DNA of 64,000 nucleotides from Pseudomonadota bacterium (GCA_023411815.1 JAEYOJ010000078.1:1-64000); one strand, 5' to 3'; shown: positions 10,452 to 18,953, counted from the stretch's first letter. A program made the numbers and translations. The notes: generated by a model from the letters alone, not told the origin.

Positions 10452-11963
10452 ATGGCTGGCGGGCAGGACGATCGCGGACATCCGGACCTCAAGGGGGCGT
10501 CCTCCGGAGAGGCCCGCAACGGCCGCACTGTGCGCATCAGCTTCCGTCTGGCCGCGCTCATCTGCCTTGGACTGCTGGCCGGTCTGACCTGGGCGCTGAC
10601 CATCCTCTCGGCTCCGCCGCCCGAATCCGAGCCGCTGCCGGCGCATCAGTCGCCATCTTCCCCGCCCGGCCCCGGCTCAGCGCCTGGGCCGGGCGGCACA
10701 ACCGCACGGAACGAACAGGCCCGGCTCTTCGAGGAGCCGGCCCGCGGCGGACTGTCCGAAGCCGCGCGCATGGTCGACTTGGCTATCCTTGAAACCCTCA
10801 AGGAGGTAGGCCAGGACCTGTCCAGCGTGAGCATCCTTGAAATCCGAACCCTGTACCACGGCCGCGAATCCTACCTCCAGCAAAGCCTGGCCATCCGCTT
10901 GAACGAAGAGCGTTCGCACTTCACGGGCGTGCTCAAGGCCTGGCTGGCCAAGATCGCGCCCGACGTGAGCCTGATCGAGGATCGCGACCGGTTGACTATC
11001 GAAGTGCACGGCCTTCGGACGCACGGCCTCGTGCTGCTGACTCCGCCGACGGCCGAACCGCACTCCCCGCCTCTCCCTTCCGAGTCTCTCAAGAGCGCGG
11101 CGCGGCTGGCCATCGTCATCGACGATATCGGCGAGAACGTCGAGTTCGCCGCCAGCCTCTCCCGGCTGGGCATACCCGTGGCCTTCGCAATATGGCCCAT
11201 GTCCAGCAACAGCAAACGCATTGCGGCCCTGGCCCGCGAGGCCCATATGGAGGTCCTCCTGCACCAGCCCATGGAGCCGCGCAGCTACCCAGAGGATGAT
11301 CCGGGCAAGGGCGCCGTGTTCGTCGGCATGGACGAAGCCGCCATTCGCAGGACAGTGATGGAGAACCTGGCGCATTTCCCCATGGCCGTAGGGCTCAACA
11401 ACCACATGGGCTCGCGCTTCACCGAGGACAGCCGGGGCATGCGCGTCGTGCTTGAGGAGTTGCGCAGCCGAGGGCTTTTCTACCTGGACAGCATGACCAC
11501 GGCCAAGAGCGTCGGGACCGCCGTGGGCAGAAAGGTGGGCATCCCCGTGCTACGGCGCGACGTCTTCCTGGACAACGTGGCCGACGTGGACGCCATCCTC
11601 CTGCAACTGCGCAAGGCCGAAAACGTGGCCCTCAAGCAGGGACAGGCCGTGGCCATCGGCCATCCCTATCCCGAAACTCTCAAGGCTCTGCGCGCCTGGG
11701 CCGCCCAGCGTGATTCGCGGGTGGAGGCCGTGACACTGAGCAGTCTGCTCCAGCCGGCCGCCCAGTCCAACACAACCACGGCCAGCGACACGACTCACCC
11801 CAGGGCCCATGCTCCCCGGAACGTCCCGGCCGCACCCTCCAGCCCGCGACAGCGTGTCCAGGCGAGCGCTCCCACTCAAGGTCAGTCCCCGGAGCCGGCC
11901 GCCGATCCGTATCTCCTGCTCCCGGCCGAGGGGCAACCCATCGAGATTACGCCCCTGCCTTGA
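10452..11963 (+). CDS. Divergent polysaccharide deacetylase (YibQ/DUF610 type)
   Basis: The 503-residue protein has a cytoplasmic N-terminus, one membrane segment near 33-53, a Pro-rich linker, and a periplasmic divergent polysaccharide deacetylase domain at about 215-425. Recognisable motifs are LAIVIDDIGEN, VLLHQPMEP, GLNNHMGSRFT and AIGHPYPETL. YibQ-like proteins commonly travel with EnvC and CtpA, as here. Beyond residue 430 the sequence is a low-complexity Ser/Pro/Ala tail. Whether it acts on peptidoglycan or another glycan is not known from the sequence. The gene starts 17 bases after ctpA ends, suggesting one operon. Confidence 0.9.
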   Translation: MAGGQDDRGHPDLKGASSGEARNGRTVRISFRLAALICLGLLAGLTWALTILSAPPPESEPLPAHQSPSSPPGPGSAPGPGGTTARNEQARLFEEPARGGLSEAARMVDLAILETLKEVGQDLSSVSILEIRTLYHGRESYLQQSLAIRLNEERSHFTGVLKAWLAKIAPDVSLIEDRDRLTIEVHGLRTHGLVLLTPPTAEPHSPPLPSESLKSAARLAIVIDDIGENVEFAASLSRLGIPVAFAIWPMSSNSKRIAALAREAHMEVLLHQPMEPRSYPEDDPGKGAVFVGMDEAAIRRTVMENLAHFPMAVGLNNHMGSRFTEDSRGMRVVLEELRSRGLFYLDSMTTAKSVGTAVGRKVGIPVLRRDVFLDNVADVDAILLQLRKAENVALKQGQAVAIGHPYPETLKALRAWAAQRDSRVEAVTLSSLLQPAAQSNTTTASDTTHPRAHAPRNVPAAPSSPRQRVQASAPTQGQSPEPAADPYLLLPAEGQPIEITPLP

Positions 11964-12111
11964 AAGACCAGCCATTTCGGCCTATAGCAAGGCGTGCCTT
12001 GACTGCCCGACGGCAAGCAGGCATGAATGCGAACCCCCTGCGTTCACCGGCATGGGCCGGCCATGCCGCCTTTTGCCGCCGCCTCATTCTAACCCGCACG
12101 CGGAGAATGAC

Positions 12112-13080
12112 ATGAAACGCTTCGTCGCACTGACGCTCCTTTCGGTCCTCGGTCTCCTGTCGGCGGCTCCGGCCCTGGCCCAGAGCCAAGCCAAGCAAAC
12201 CTACACCGTGTCCGTGACCCAGATCGTGGAGCACCCGTCGCTGGATGCCGTGCGCCAGGGCTTCATGGACGAGTTCAAGGCCTTGGGCTTCGAGGCCAAG
12301 TACAACGTGCACAGCGCCCAGGGCAACATCGCCACGGCCAACCAAATCGCCAGCCAGATGCTAGGCGAGAAGCCCGACATCGTGCTGGCCATAGCCACAC
12401 CCACGGCCCAGGCCGCTGCCCAGAAGATCAGGAACACTCCCATCCTCATCACCGCCGTCACGGATCCCGTGGGCGCGGGGCTGGTCAAGAGCCTGAACGC
12501 CCCCGGCGCCAATGTCACCGGCATGACCGACCGCAGCCCCGTGGACAGGCAATTGGCGCTCATCATGGAATGCGTGCCCGGCGTCAAGCGCCTGGGCATT
12601 ATTTATAACGCGGGTGAGGCCAACTCCGTGACCACCTTTGGTCAGGTCAAGGAAGAGGCGGCCAAGCTCGGCTGGACCGTCGTTCCCGCCACCGTGGCCA
12701 ACTCCGCGGGCGTGACCCAGGCCGCCAAGAGCTTGGTGGGCAAGACCGATGCAATTTACGTCGGCACCGACAACACGGTCATCACGGCCCTCGAAGCCAT
12801 CATCAAGGTTTGCCAACAAAACAAGCTGCCGCTGTTCTCGGCGGACAACGACTCGGTCCAGCGCGGCGCGGTCGCGGCGCTGGCCGTGGACTACTACCGC
12901 ATGGGCAAGCAGACCGCGCACATGGCCAAGCGGATTCTCGTGGACGGAGCCAGTCCCGCGACCATGCCCGTTGAAGACTTGCAAGAGCTGGAACTGTACG
13001 TGAACAAGGGCGCAGCAAAGGCCATGGGCGTCAACGTGCCCCAGGCAGTGCTGTCCCGCGCCGACAAGATCATCGAGTAG
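12112..13080 (+). CDS. ABC transporter substrate-binding protein (TrpX/DUF534 family)
   Basis: This is a periplasmic binding protein of 322 residues. The signal peptide MKRFVALTLLSVLGLLSAAP ends near residue 23. The mature part has the two-lobe ABC_sub_bind fold, with DIVLAIATPTAQAA, ITAVTDPVGAGLV and AIYVGTDNTVI. Relatives include the TrpXYZ system, so an aromatic amino acid or a related compound is plausible but unproven. A rho-independent terminator follows at 13106, before the permease gene. This would let the binding protein be made in excess. The start follows GGAGA. Confidence 0.9.
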   Translation: MKRFVALTLLSVLGLLSAAPALAQSQAKQTYTVSVTQIVEHPSLDAVRQGFMDEFKALGFEAKYNVHSAQGNIATANQIASQMLGEKPDIVLAIATPTAQAAAQKIRNTPILITAVTDPVGAGLVKSLNAPGANVTGMTDRSPVDRQLALIMECVPGVKRLGIIYNAGEANSVTTFGQVKEEAAKLGWTVVPATVANSAGVTQAAKSLVGKTDAIYVGTDNTVITALEAIIKVCQQNKLPLFSADNDSVQRGAVAALAVDYYRMGKQTAHMAKRILVDGASPATMPVEDLQELELYVNKGAAKAMGVNVPQAVLSRADKIIE

Positions 13081-13105
13081 GCGTCAGACAAGACGTCGGA
13101 CTTTC

Positions 13106-13136
13106 AGGGCGCGGCGCTCGGCCGCGCCCTCTTTTT
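13106..13136 (+). terminator. Intrinsic terminator between binding protein and permease genes
   Basis: A perfect 10-bp stem AGGGCGCGGC/GCCGCGCCCT with a five-base loop GCTCG is followed by CTTTTT. It lies inside the three-gene importer cluster, so partial read-through would give more binding protein than membrane components. Confidence 0.9.
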
Positions 13137-13155
13137 ACCGACGCACCCGCAAAGC

Positions 13156-14064
13156 ATGACCTGGTACGCATTCTACGGCGCTTTGGAGCAGGGCTTCGTC
13201 TTCGGACTCATGGTGCTCGGGGTCTACTTGACCTTCCGCGTGCTGGAGTTCCCGGACCTGACCGTTGACGGCAGCCTGCCCCTGGGCGCGGCCGTAACCT
13301 CGGTGGCCATCACCTCGGGCCTGCATCCCGCCCTGGCGCTGGCCCTTGCCGCCGGAGCCGGCTTCCTGGCAGGCGCGGTGACGGGCATCCTGAACACCAA
13401 ACTGCGCATCCTGCACCTGCTGGCCTCCATCCTGACCATGATCGCCCTGTATTCCATCAACATCCGCATCATGGGCGGGCGGCCGAACATGGCTCTGCTG
13501 GGCCACGACACGATCATCGATCCGGTCATCGCCCTGGGCATCCCCCCGCACATGGCCTCCTGGATCCTGTTCGGGGCCATCGCCGTGGCCGCGGCCGGGC
13601 TGCTCATGTGGTTTCTGTCCACCGAACTCGGCCAGTCCATGCTGGCCACGGGCGACAACCCGCAGATGATCACGGCCCTGGGCGTCAACACGCACTCCAT
13701 GATCATCTTCGGCGTGGGCCTGTCCAACGCCATGGTGGCGGTCAGTGGCGGATTGGTGGCCCAGAACCAGGGCGCCGCGGACGCGAACATGGGCGTGGGA
13801 ACCATCGTGGCCGGCTTGGCCTCCGTCATCGTGGGCGAAACACTCCTGGGCGTCGGGCCAGGCCGGGTCAAGCGGGCCATCGTGGCCGCAATCGTTGGCT
13901 CGGTGGTTTACCGCCTGGCAATCGCCCTGGCCCTGGGGCTCGATATCGGCGGATTCTCCTTCGCCCCCAGCGACCTGAATCTCATCACCGCCCTGCTCGT
14001 CGTGCTCGCGCTTACCGCCCCGCAGATCAAAAACCGTTTCGGCCTGCGCAGGAGAGCATGCTGA
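13156..14064 (+). CDS. ABC transporter permease (TrpY-like, BPD_transp_2 family)
   Basis: This is an inner-membrane protein of 302 residues with about eight to nine hydrophobic segments. It belongs to the branched-chain-type permease superfamily paired with DUF534 binding proteins; EFPDLTVDGSLPLGAAV near the N-terminus is typical. It forms the channel of the importer with the adjacent ATPase. Its stop codon overlaps the ATPase start (ATG at 14064), indicating translational coupling. No clear ribosome-binding site precedes the ATG at 13156, because the terminator hairpin is only about 20 bases upstream. Confidence 0.9.
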   Translation: MTWYAFYGALEQGFVFGLMVLGVYLTFRVLEFPDLTVDGSLPLGAAVTSVAITSGLHPALALALAAGAGFLAGAVTGILNTKLRILHLLASILTMIALYSINIRIMGGRPNMALLGHDTIIDPVIALGIPPHMASWILFGAIAVAAAGLLMWFLSTELGQSMLATGDNPQMITALGVNTHSMIIFGVGLSNAMVAVSGGLVAQNQGAADANMGVGTIVAGLASVIVGETLLGVGPGRVKRAIVAAIVGSVVYRLAIALALGLDIGGFSFAPSDLNLITALLVVLALTAPQIKNRFGLRRRAC

Positions 14065-14903
14065 TGGACGTACCCAGCAAGAAAGAAGGGGCGCCCCAGG
14101 CCGGGCACATGCTCGTGCTCGAAGGCGTGACCAAATATTTCCATCGCGGCAGCGTCAACGAAGTCCTGGCCCTCAAAAAGGTCAGCCTACACGTGAACCA
14201 GGGCGACTTCATCACGGTCATCGGCTCCAACGGCGCGGGCAAGTCCACCCTGCTCACGGCCGTCGCCGGCGGTTTCCTGCCCGACGGGGGCCGCATCCTG
14301 CTCGCGGGCGAGGACGTGACCGGCTGGGCCGAGCACCAGCGCGCCGCACGCATCGGCCGCGTATTCCAGGACCCGCTCAAGGGCACCTGCGCAAGCGGCA
14401 CCATCGAGCAGAACCTTGCCCTGGCAGCCTTGCGCGGAAAAACCCGCGGACTCGGACGCGGGGTCAAATCCCGCGACCGGCTGTTCTTCCGCGAACTGCT
14501 GGCCCGGATCGGCCTGGGCCTCGAAAATCGGCTCACGGATCTGGTGGGCCTGCTTTCGGGCGGACAGCGCCAGGCTCTGACCCTGCTCATGGCCACCATG
14601 CGGCGTCCCGACCTGCTCCTGCTCGACGAGCATACTGCCGCCCTGGACCCCAAGACCGGCCAGCAGATCATCGAGCTGACCCGGCGCGTGGTGGACGAGG
14701 AGCGGCTGACCACGCTCATGGTCACGCACAACATGAATCAGGCCCTGGCCTTGGGCAACCGGCTTGTCATGATGCATCAGGGCGAGATCATCCTCGACAT
14801 CGGCGGCGAAGAGAAGCGCAGCCTGCGCGTCGAGGACCTGTTGGCCCGTTTCTACGCCCTCAAGGGCGAGACCTTCTCTTCGGACAAAATGCTCCTTGTG
14901 TGA
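14064..14903 (+). CDS. ABC transporter ATP-binding protein (TrpZ-like)
   Basis: This cytoplasmic ATPase of 279 residues drives the importer. Walker A is GSNGAGKS (54-61), the signature is LSGGQRQALTL, and Walker B is LLLLDEHTAALDP followed by the switch MVTHNMNQA. The ATG at 14064 is preferred over ATG 14058 because GGAGA is eight bases before it and only two bases before 14058. It ends the importer operon. Confidence 0.93.
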   Translation: MDVPSKKEGAPQAGHMLVLEGVTKYFHRGSVNEVLALKKVSLHVNQGDFITVIGSNGAGKSTLLTAVAGGFLPDGGRILLAGEDVTGWAEHQRAARIGRVFQDPLKGTCASGTIEQNLALAALRGKTRGLGRGVKSRDRLFFRELLARIGLGLENRLTDLVGLLSGGQRQALTLLMATMRRPDLLLLDEHTAALDPKTGQQIIELTRRVVDEERLTTLMVTHNMNQALALGNRLVMMHQGEIILDIGGEEKRSLRVEDLLARFYALKGETFSSDKMLLV

Positions 14904-14918
14904 TCAAGCGCTTTTCCG

Positions 14919-14934
14919 CTGTATCAGGATACAG
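14919..14934. promoter_or_regulatory. 16-bp palindrome upstream of ndk, candidate operator
   Basis: CTGTATCAGGATACAG is a perfect palindrome of two 7-base arms around AG. It lies 42 bases before the ndk start and 15 bases after the ATPase gene. I do not recognise the binding protein. It is too short and AT-balanced to act as a terminator. Confidence 0.35.
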
Positions 14935-14975
14935 TACAGCGTTGGCTACCACACCCACCATTTGGAGGAACGAGA

Positions 14976-15395
14976 ATGGCTGAAAGAACCCTTTGCATCA
15001 TCAAGCCCGATGCCCTGGAGCGCAACCTGACCGGGGCGATCCTCAAGATGATCCAGGAGTCCGGGCTCAAGGTCGTGGGCATGAAGATGCTCCAGATGTC
15101 CGAGCAGCAGGCCGGCGGCTTCTACGCCGTGCACAAGGAGCGCCCCTTCTTCGAAGACCTGTGCAGGTTCATGTGCTCCGGCCCCATCGTCGTCGCGGTG
15201 CTCGAAGCCGAGAACGCGGTCAAGCGCTACCGCGACCTCATGGGCGCGACCAACCCGGCCAATGCCGCCGAGGGCACCATCCGCAAGGCTCATGCCCAGA
15301 ATATCGAGCGCAATTCGGTGCACGGCTCCGACTCCCTCGAGAACGCGGCCATCGAGATCGCCTACTTCTTCAGCAAGCTCGAACTGGTGGGTTAG
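14976..15395 (+). CDS. ndk: Nucleoside diphosphate kinase
   Basis: The protein has 139 residues, the normal length for the family. It moves the gamma phosphate between nucleoside triphosphates and diphosphates through a phosphohistidine. The active-site motif is NSVHGSDS, with His116. The nucleotide-binding N-terminus reads TLCIIKPDALERN. GGAGG precedes the ATG. proC starts four bases after its stop, so the two are probably co-transcribed. Confidence 0.97.
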   Translation: MAERTLCIIKPDALERNLTGAILKMIQESGLKVVGMKMLQMSEQQAGGFYAVHKERPFFEDLCRFMCSGPIVVAVLEAENAVKRYRDLMGATNPANAAEGTIRKAHAQNIERNSVHGSDSLENAAIEIAYFFSKLELVG

Positions 15396-15398
15396 CGT

Positions 15399-16199
15399 AT
15401 GAGCCCGGTCATCGGCTTCGTCGGCGCCGGCAACATGGGCTCGGCCATCATCCGCGGCCTGGCCGGGCGCAACGGTTTGGAAATCTGCGGCACGGACCTG
15501 GACAAGGGCAAACTCGCCGAGCTCCAGCGTGACAGCGGACTCGAGCCTTTGGCGACGCCCAACGATGTCGCCAGGCGCGCGGACTACGTCGTGCTCGCCG
15601 TCAAACCGCAGCACCTCCATCCCGTGCTGCAGGACATGTCCGCTCATCTCACGGACGGCAAATGCCTCGTGTCCATCGCGGCCGGCATACCAGTGGCGCG
15701 GCTTCGCGAATGGAGCGGCGACATCTGCCCCGTGGTGCGAGTCATGCCCAATACCCCGGCCCTGGTGGGCGCGGGTGTGAGCGCGGTATGCCTGGACGAT
15801 ACGCGCCTAAGCGAGACGCAGAAGCGCCAAGTGCAGGAACTGTTCACGGCCGTGGGCGCCGTGCACGTGCTGCCGGAAGCGCTGTTCGACGCATTCACGG
15901 CCGTGATCGGCTCGGGTCCGGCGTACGTCTTCTATTTCATGGAGGCTCTGGTGGAGTCGGCCGTGTACCTGGGCCTGCCCAGAACGCAGGCCACGGACAT
16001 GGTGCTCGGGCTGCTGGCGGGCTCCGGCAAGCTGGCCGCCGAGGGAGGACAGCATCTCTCCCTGCTGCGCGAAATGGTCACCTCTCCGGCGGGCACCACG
16101 GCCCGAGCCTTGGCTCACCTGGACCGGCAGGCGGTGCGGGCGTCCATTCTGGACGCAGTTGAGGCCTGCTACAGGCGCAGCATCGAACTCGGCAAATAG
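15399..16199 (+). CDS. proC: Pyrroline-5-carboxylate reductase
   Basis: This 266-residue enzyme carries out the last step of proline synthesis, reducing pyrroline-5-carboxylate with NAD(P)H. The N-terminal Rossmann loop is GFVGAGNMGSAII. The substrate region includes VMPNTPALVGAGVSAV, and the C-terminal dimer helix contains the family signature GSGPAYVFYFMEAL and MVTSPAGTTARAL. It is tightly linked to ndk and ends at a strong terminator. Confidence 0.96.
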   Translation: MSPVIGFVGAGNMGSAIIRGLAGRNGLEICGTDLDKGKLAELQRDSGLEPLATPNDVARRADYVVLAVKPQHLHPVLQDMSAHLTDGKCLVSIAAGIPVARLREWSGDICPVVRVMPNTPALVGAGVSAVCLDDTRLSETQKRQVQELFTAVGAVHVLPEALFDAFTAVIGSGPAYVFYFMEALVESAVYLGLPRTQATDMVLGLLAGSGKLAAEGGQHLSLLREMVTSPAGTTARALAHLDRQAVRASILDAVEACYRRSIELGK

Positions 16200-16224
16200 C
16201 ACGGTCCAGGAACGGACGAAGAAT

Positions 16225-16256
16225 AAAGCCCCCCAAGCTGTGCTTCGGGGGGCTTT
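16225..16256. terminator. Terminator after proC (works in both directions)
   Basis: The perfect stem AAAGCCCCCC/GGGGGGCTTT has a 12-base loop. A/T-rich flanks lie on both sides, between the convergent proC and the mucR-like gene. Confidence 0.8.
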
Positions 16257-16340
16257 ATCATGCACCACGGCGCAAGGCCCAAGTGCCGACATCCGCTGAA
16301 CACGGCTGAAGCCAGGGGCATGCCGCCAGGCAAAGGCTGC

Positions 16341-16745
16341 TTAGCTGTCCTTGCTCTTGCCCGTGCCCGTGCGTTTCTCCCACAGGCGCATGTCCTTCAT
16401 CTTCTTGCGGCGCTCGCGCTGCAGCGATTTGCAGACCAGGGGCATTTTCTTGGGGTAATCCCACTTCTCCCTGTACAGGTCCGGTGTAAGGCCATGAGTC
16501 GCCAGATGCTTCTTGGTCAGGATCTTGAAAGACTTGCCGCAGTCCAGGCAAACGATCGTCTTTTCCTTGACCGCCTTTTTAGGATCCTCGGCCGGATTGA
16601 AGGCCTCGCCGCCCTCGTTGCCTCCTATGGCCTGAATGCCTCCAGCCAACGACTTGACCATGGAGATGATCTCCTCCTCGGTCATGTTGCGCACGCTCGC
16701 CTGTGCTTTGACGATCTCCAAGGCTTCCTTGAGAAAGTCGTCCAT
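16341..16745 (-). CDS. MucR/Ros family transcriptional regulator
   Basis: This 134-residue protein has the MucR/Ros domain, with one zinc finger of the form C66-x2-C69...H80-x3-H84 in IVCLDCGKSFKILTKKHLATHG, then LTPDLYREKWDYP and a basic C-terminus. Such proteins bind AT-rich DNA and often repress their own gene and surface or motility genes. The start is the ATG at 16745, eight bases after AAGGAG; the GTG at 16754 touches that site and cannot use it. Upstream lies an unusual AT-rich stretch that could be its own target. Several paralogues are common in this bacterial group. Confidence 0.9.
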   Translation of the reverse strand: MDDFLKEALEIVKAQASVRNMTEEEIISMVKSLAGGIQAIGGNEGGEAFNPAEDPKKAVKEKTIVCLDCGKSFKILTKKHLATHGLTPDLYREKWDYPKKMPLVCKSLQRERRKKMKDMRLWEKRTGTGKSKDS

Positions 16746-17378
16746 TGTGCTCACTCCTTATCGTTCGCGGGTCTGTATTTCGATGGACACTCGCGGTAAC
16801 AGCCTAGCGTCCTTAGGGGTCAGCAGCGGTTCATGTGACGTAAGATCCGGACTCGTTTCCGTTGTATCGGCCACACCGCGCTTTACGTCAGCAGTCGCGT
16901 GATGGCCAATCAAAAATCATACTTTCTTATGTAATGCAAGAGCATTTTGCTGCATATTTGCTCCATAACCGAATTATTACAGTTCCGATGCCATAGATAA
17001 TGTGTGGAAATGAGCCATTGTGAAAGGGAGCGATGCCGTCAATATCTGCAAGGCAGGCAAAGCACTCTCCTGAAAAACTGGATGAAATGCGTTCACTACA
17101 CTGGCAAAATCCATCATGTCCGATAATCATGGACAAGATTAAATTCTAGTTAATCCTGTCCTGAAACACTGGACAAGCATATCGCTCGATTATTTCTAGA
17201 CGAAAGAATGCTACAGACTAAAGTAAAAAAGTACCAGTTGACGGATAACAGCATGTAGATTTCCCAGGGCGGAAGGGCAGCGCGGATTGCCAAGAGTCAC
17301 GAGCACTACCTGCCTGACCAGTGGCAAGCGAGCATGGCGAGGCTCGGGAGTGATGCCTGGCGGATTTTGTGACTGGCT
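16746..17378. other. AT-rich gene-free stretch between mucR-like gene and cobD
   Basis: This is about 630 bases without a convincing gene. From about 16905 to 17235 the sequence is clearly more AT-rich than its neighbours. A 69-codon frame on the minus strand (16927-17136) has no ribosome-binding site and no recognisable content. A short AGAGCA...TGCTCC palindrome at 16939-16964 resembles the end of the intergenic repeat. Both strands run towards the mucR-like gene here, so this holds its promoter region and the 3' end of cobD. Confidence 0.5.
16836..16890. promoter_or_regulatory. Spaced inverted repeat TGACGTAA/TTACGTCA upstream of the mucR-like gene
   Basis: TGACGTAA (16836-16843) and TTACGTCA (16883-16890) are exact inverted copies 39 bases apart. 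They lie 90 to 145 bases upstream of the mucR-like start. They could be two half-sites of an operator allowing looping, or chance. Confidence 0.3.
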
Positions 17379-18317
17379 CTAAGCCGCTGCGAATAGCATA
17401 GCGAAATACACTGCCAGGGCGGCGGTGGCGACCAGTCCTGTTGCCAGCACCAGCCGTAACAGACGCGCGGTTTTGACCCTGTCCCACGCGCCTTCGGCCG
17501 GGCCCAGCACAGGCTTGTCCTTCAGTCGGCCGAAATAGACCGCCGGACCGCCAACCCATGCTCCCAGCAGCCAGGCGGCGGCGGACATGGGCCAGCCGGC
17601 GTTTGGGCTTTCCGTCTTGAGCGCATCGGGGCGCATGTTGTCGAACGCACGGTACACGTCCATGGACAGGATCCAGCCGGCTCCCAGCATGAAGAACGCG
17701 GTCATGCGCGCGGGCAGGAAAGCCAGCACGTCGTCCGTGCGCGCCGCGGCCCAGCCGAACTCCCGGTATTGCTCGGTCTTGTAGCCCCACATGGAATCCA
17801 TGGTGCTCACAGTCTTATAGAACCACATGAGCGCAGGGCCACCGATGACCAGATAAAAAAACGGCGCCACGAAGCCGTCGTTCATGTTTTCGCTCAGGGT
17901 TTCGGCCAAGGAGCGCCGCAAGGCCTGTTCATCCATGGCCGAAGTGTCGCGCGTCACGAGATGCGCCAGGGCCAGCCGCGCGTCCGACAGGTCGCCGGAG
18001 TCGATAAGCCGGGCCACGCGCCTGCCGTCCCGCCACAACTGGCCGAGGGCGAGCCCCGCGTAGGCGAAGTAAAGCGCAAACAGCCAGCCGAGCATGGGAA
18101 TGGACGTGAGCAGCCGCACTACCAGCCAGGCGCCGAGTGCATTGAGCAGCACGAAGAGGATGCCCCACCACTTTAGCGACAGCCCTCCCATACGCCGGGC
18201 AAGGGCCTCTTCCTTGTCCATGAGCGCACCGAGGGCCCGCACAGGGTGGTAGAGAAAGCTCGGGTCGGCCACGGCCAGATCCAGAACCACCGCCAGAAGA
18301 GCTATCGCGAAGTTCAT
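17379..18317 (-). CDS. cobD: Adenosylcobinamide-phosphate synthase CbiB/CobD
   Basis: The 312-residue integral membrane protein attaches the aminopropanol linker to adenosylcobyric acid in cobalamin synthesis. It shows the family pattern DPSFLYHPVRALGAL near the N-terminus, RDTSAMDEQAL, and AETLSENMNDGFVAPFFYLV, with four to five membrane segments. The start at 18317 follows AAAGGA by eight bases; the longer frame from 18404 has no such site. A sigma-70 promoter is visible about 100 bases upstream. I looked for a cobalamin riboswitch in the leader and saw no B12-box sequence. In this window cobalamin is used by metH. Confidence 0.92.
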   Translation of the reverse strand: MNFAIALLAVVLDLAVADPSFLYHPVRALGALMDKEEALARRMGGLSLKWWGILFVLLNALGAWLVVRLLTSIPMLGWLFALYFAYAGLALGQLWRDGRRVARLIDSGDLSDARLALAHLVTRDTSAMDEQALRRSLAETLSENMNDGFVAPFFYLVIGGPALMWFYKTVSTMDSMWGYKTEQYREFGWAAARTDDVLAFLPARMTAFFMLGAGWILSMDVYRAFDNMRPDALKTESPNAGWPMSAAAWLLGAWVGGPAVYFGRLKDKPVLGPAEGAWDRVKTARLLRLVLATGLVATAALAVYFAMLFAAA

Positions 18318-18414
18318 GCCGCCGTCCTTTCTTGATTGGATGACTATGTGCGATGCCACAGGATTCCACATACGGAGCGCCAGGTTCGCGACCGCCTGCG
18401 GCATTCACTCCCAA

Positions 18415-18444
18415 GTATTACACAAATCGTGGAAAGTGCGTCAA
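18415..18444 (-). promoter_or_regulatory. Sigma-70 type promoter for cobD
   Basis: On the minus strand TTGACG (18444-18439) and TAATAC (18420-18415) are separated by 18 bases. This leaves a leader of about 90 bases before the cobD start. Confidence 0.6.
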
Positions 18445-18453
18445 CAAGTACGT

Positions 18454-18905
18454 TCAAACTGCAAGGGCGTCCCGATGCTGGCTGTGGCGGGACGCCCTTG
18501 TGCGAAACGCGCCGAGGCGTTGTGTCCTGACAAATCGGACTGGACGTTCGGCAGTGCGCTGCTCGGTCTCCAGCAAATGCGTGGAGCAGGAGATGCACGG
18601 ATCATATGCGCGTACGAGCATGCTCAGCAGACGCTCTATCTAGGATTCGGGCAGGCCGGCGATCCGGGCGTCAGAGCCTCCATGTCCTTCTGGATTTTGC
18701 CGTGGTTCTGATTGATGGGAACGACGGAACCCGCGGCCGCCACCCTACCCTGCTCTTCGCACTCATAGGCATGGAAGAGGATGCCCCGCGTCACCTCGCC
18801 ACGCCGGAACCCCGCCCAGCCTAAAGCCTGACCTTGGGGACTCCTCTCGGCGCAGTCCGCGCAAGGGCAACAGCCAGTCGAAACACTATGGGTCTCGAGA
18901 GCCAT
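18454..18905 (-). pseudogene. Decayed C-terminal fragment of a [NiFe]-hydrogenase large subunit
   Basis: One frame (18905 down to about 18655) reads GEVTRGILFHAYECEEQGRV, then SVVPINQNHGKIQKDMEALT, typical of group 3 [NiFe]-hydrogenase large subunits. The homology then continues in another frame as RIAGLPES, a TAG stop, and IERLLSMLVRAYDPCISCST plus HLLE. The last part is the DPCxxCxxH motif that binds the Ni-Fe site, with cysteines at 18595-18597 and 18586-18588. So the remnant has at least one frameshift near 18658 and one nonsense codon. No N-terminal part, small subunit or maturation gene is nearby. Upstream is AT-rich DNA with an HcpR-like site. It is almost certainly not functional. Confidence 0.8.
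18462..18500. repeat. Perfect 13-bp hairpin just upstream of the cobD promoter
   Basis: CAAGGGCGTCCCG (18462-18474) pairs exactly with CGGGACGCCCTTG (18488-18500) around a 13-base loop. There is no T-run on either strand. It overlaps the 3' end of the hydrogenase remnant, so it may be the old terminator of that gene, now lacking its T tract. Confidence 0.6.
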
Positions 18906-18953
18906 GGACTGAAAACTTACAATATTTCTATGTAATTAAAAGGCCCAAGGTCA

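Noticed and set aside
16927..17136. 69-codon minus-strand frame in the AT-rich island
   Set aside because: It has no ribosome-binding site and no recognisable domain, and low GC makes its composition uninformative.
18317..18414. Cobalamin riboswitch in the cobD leader
   Set aside because: The leader is only about 90 bases and I could not find B12-box or core riboswitch sequences.
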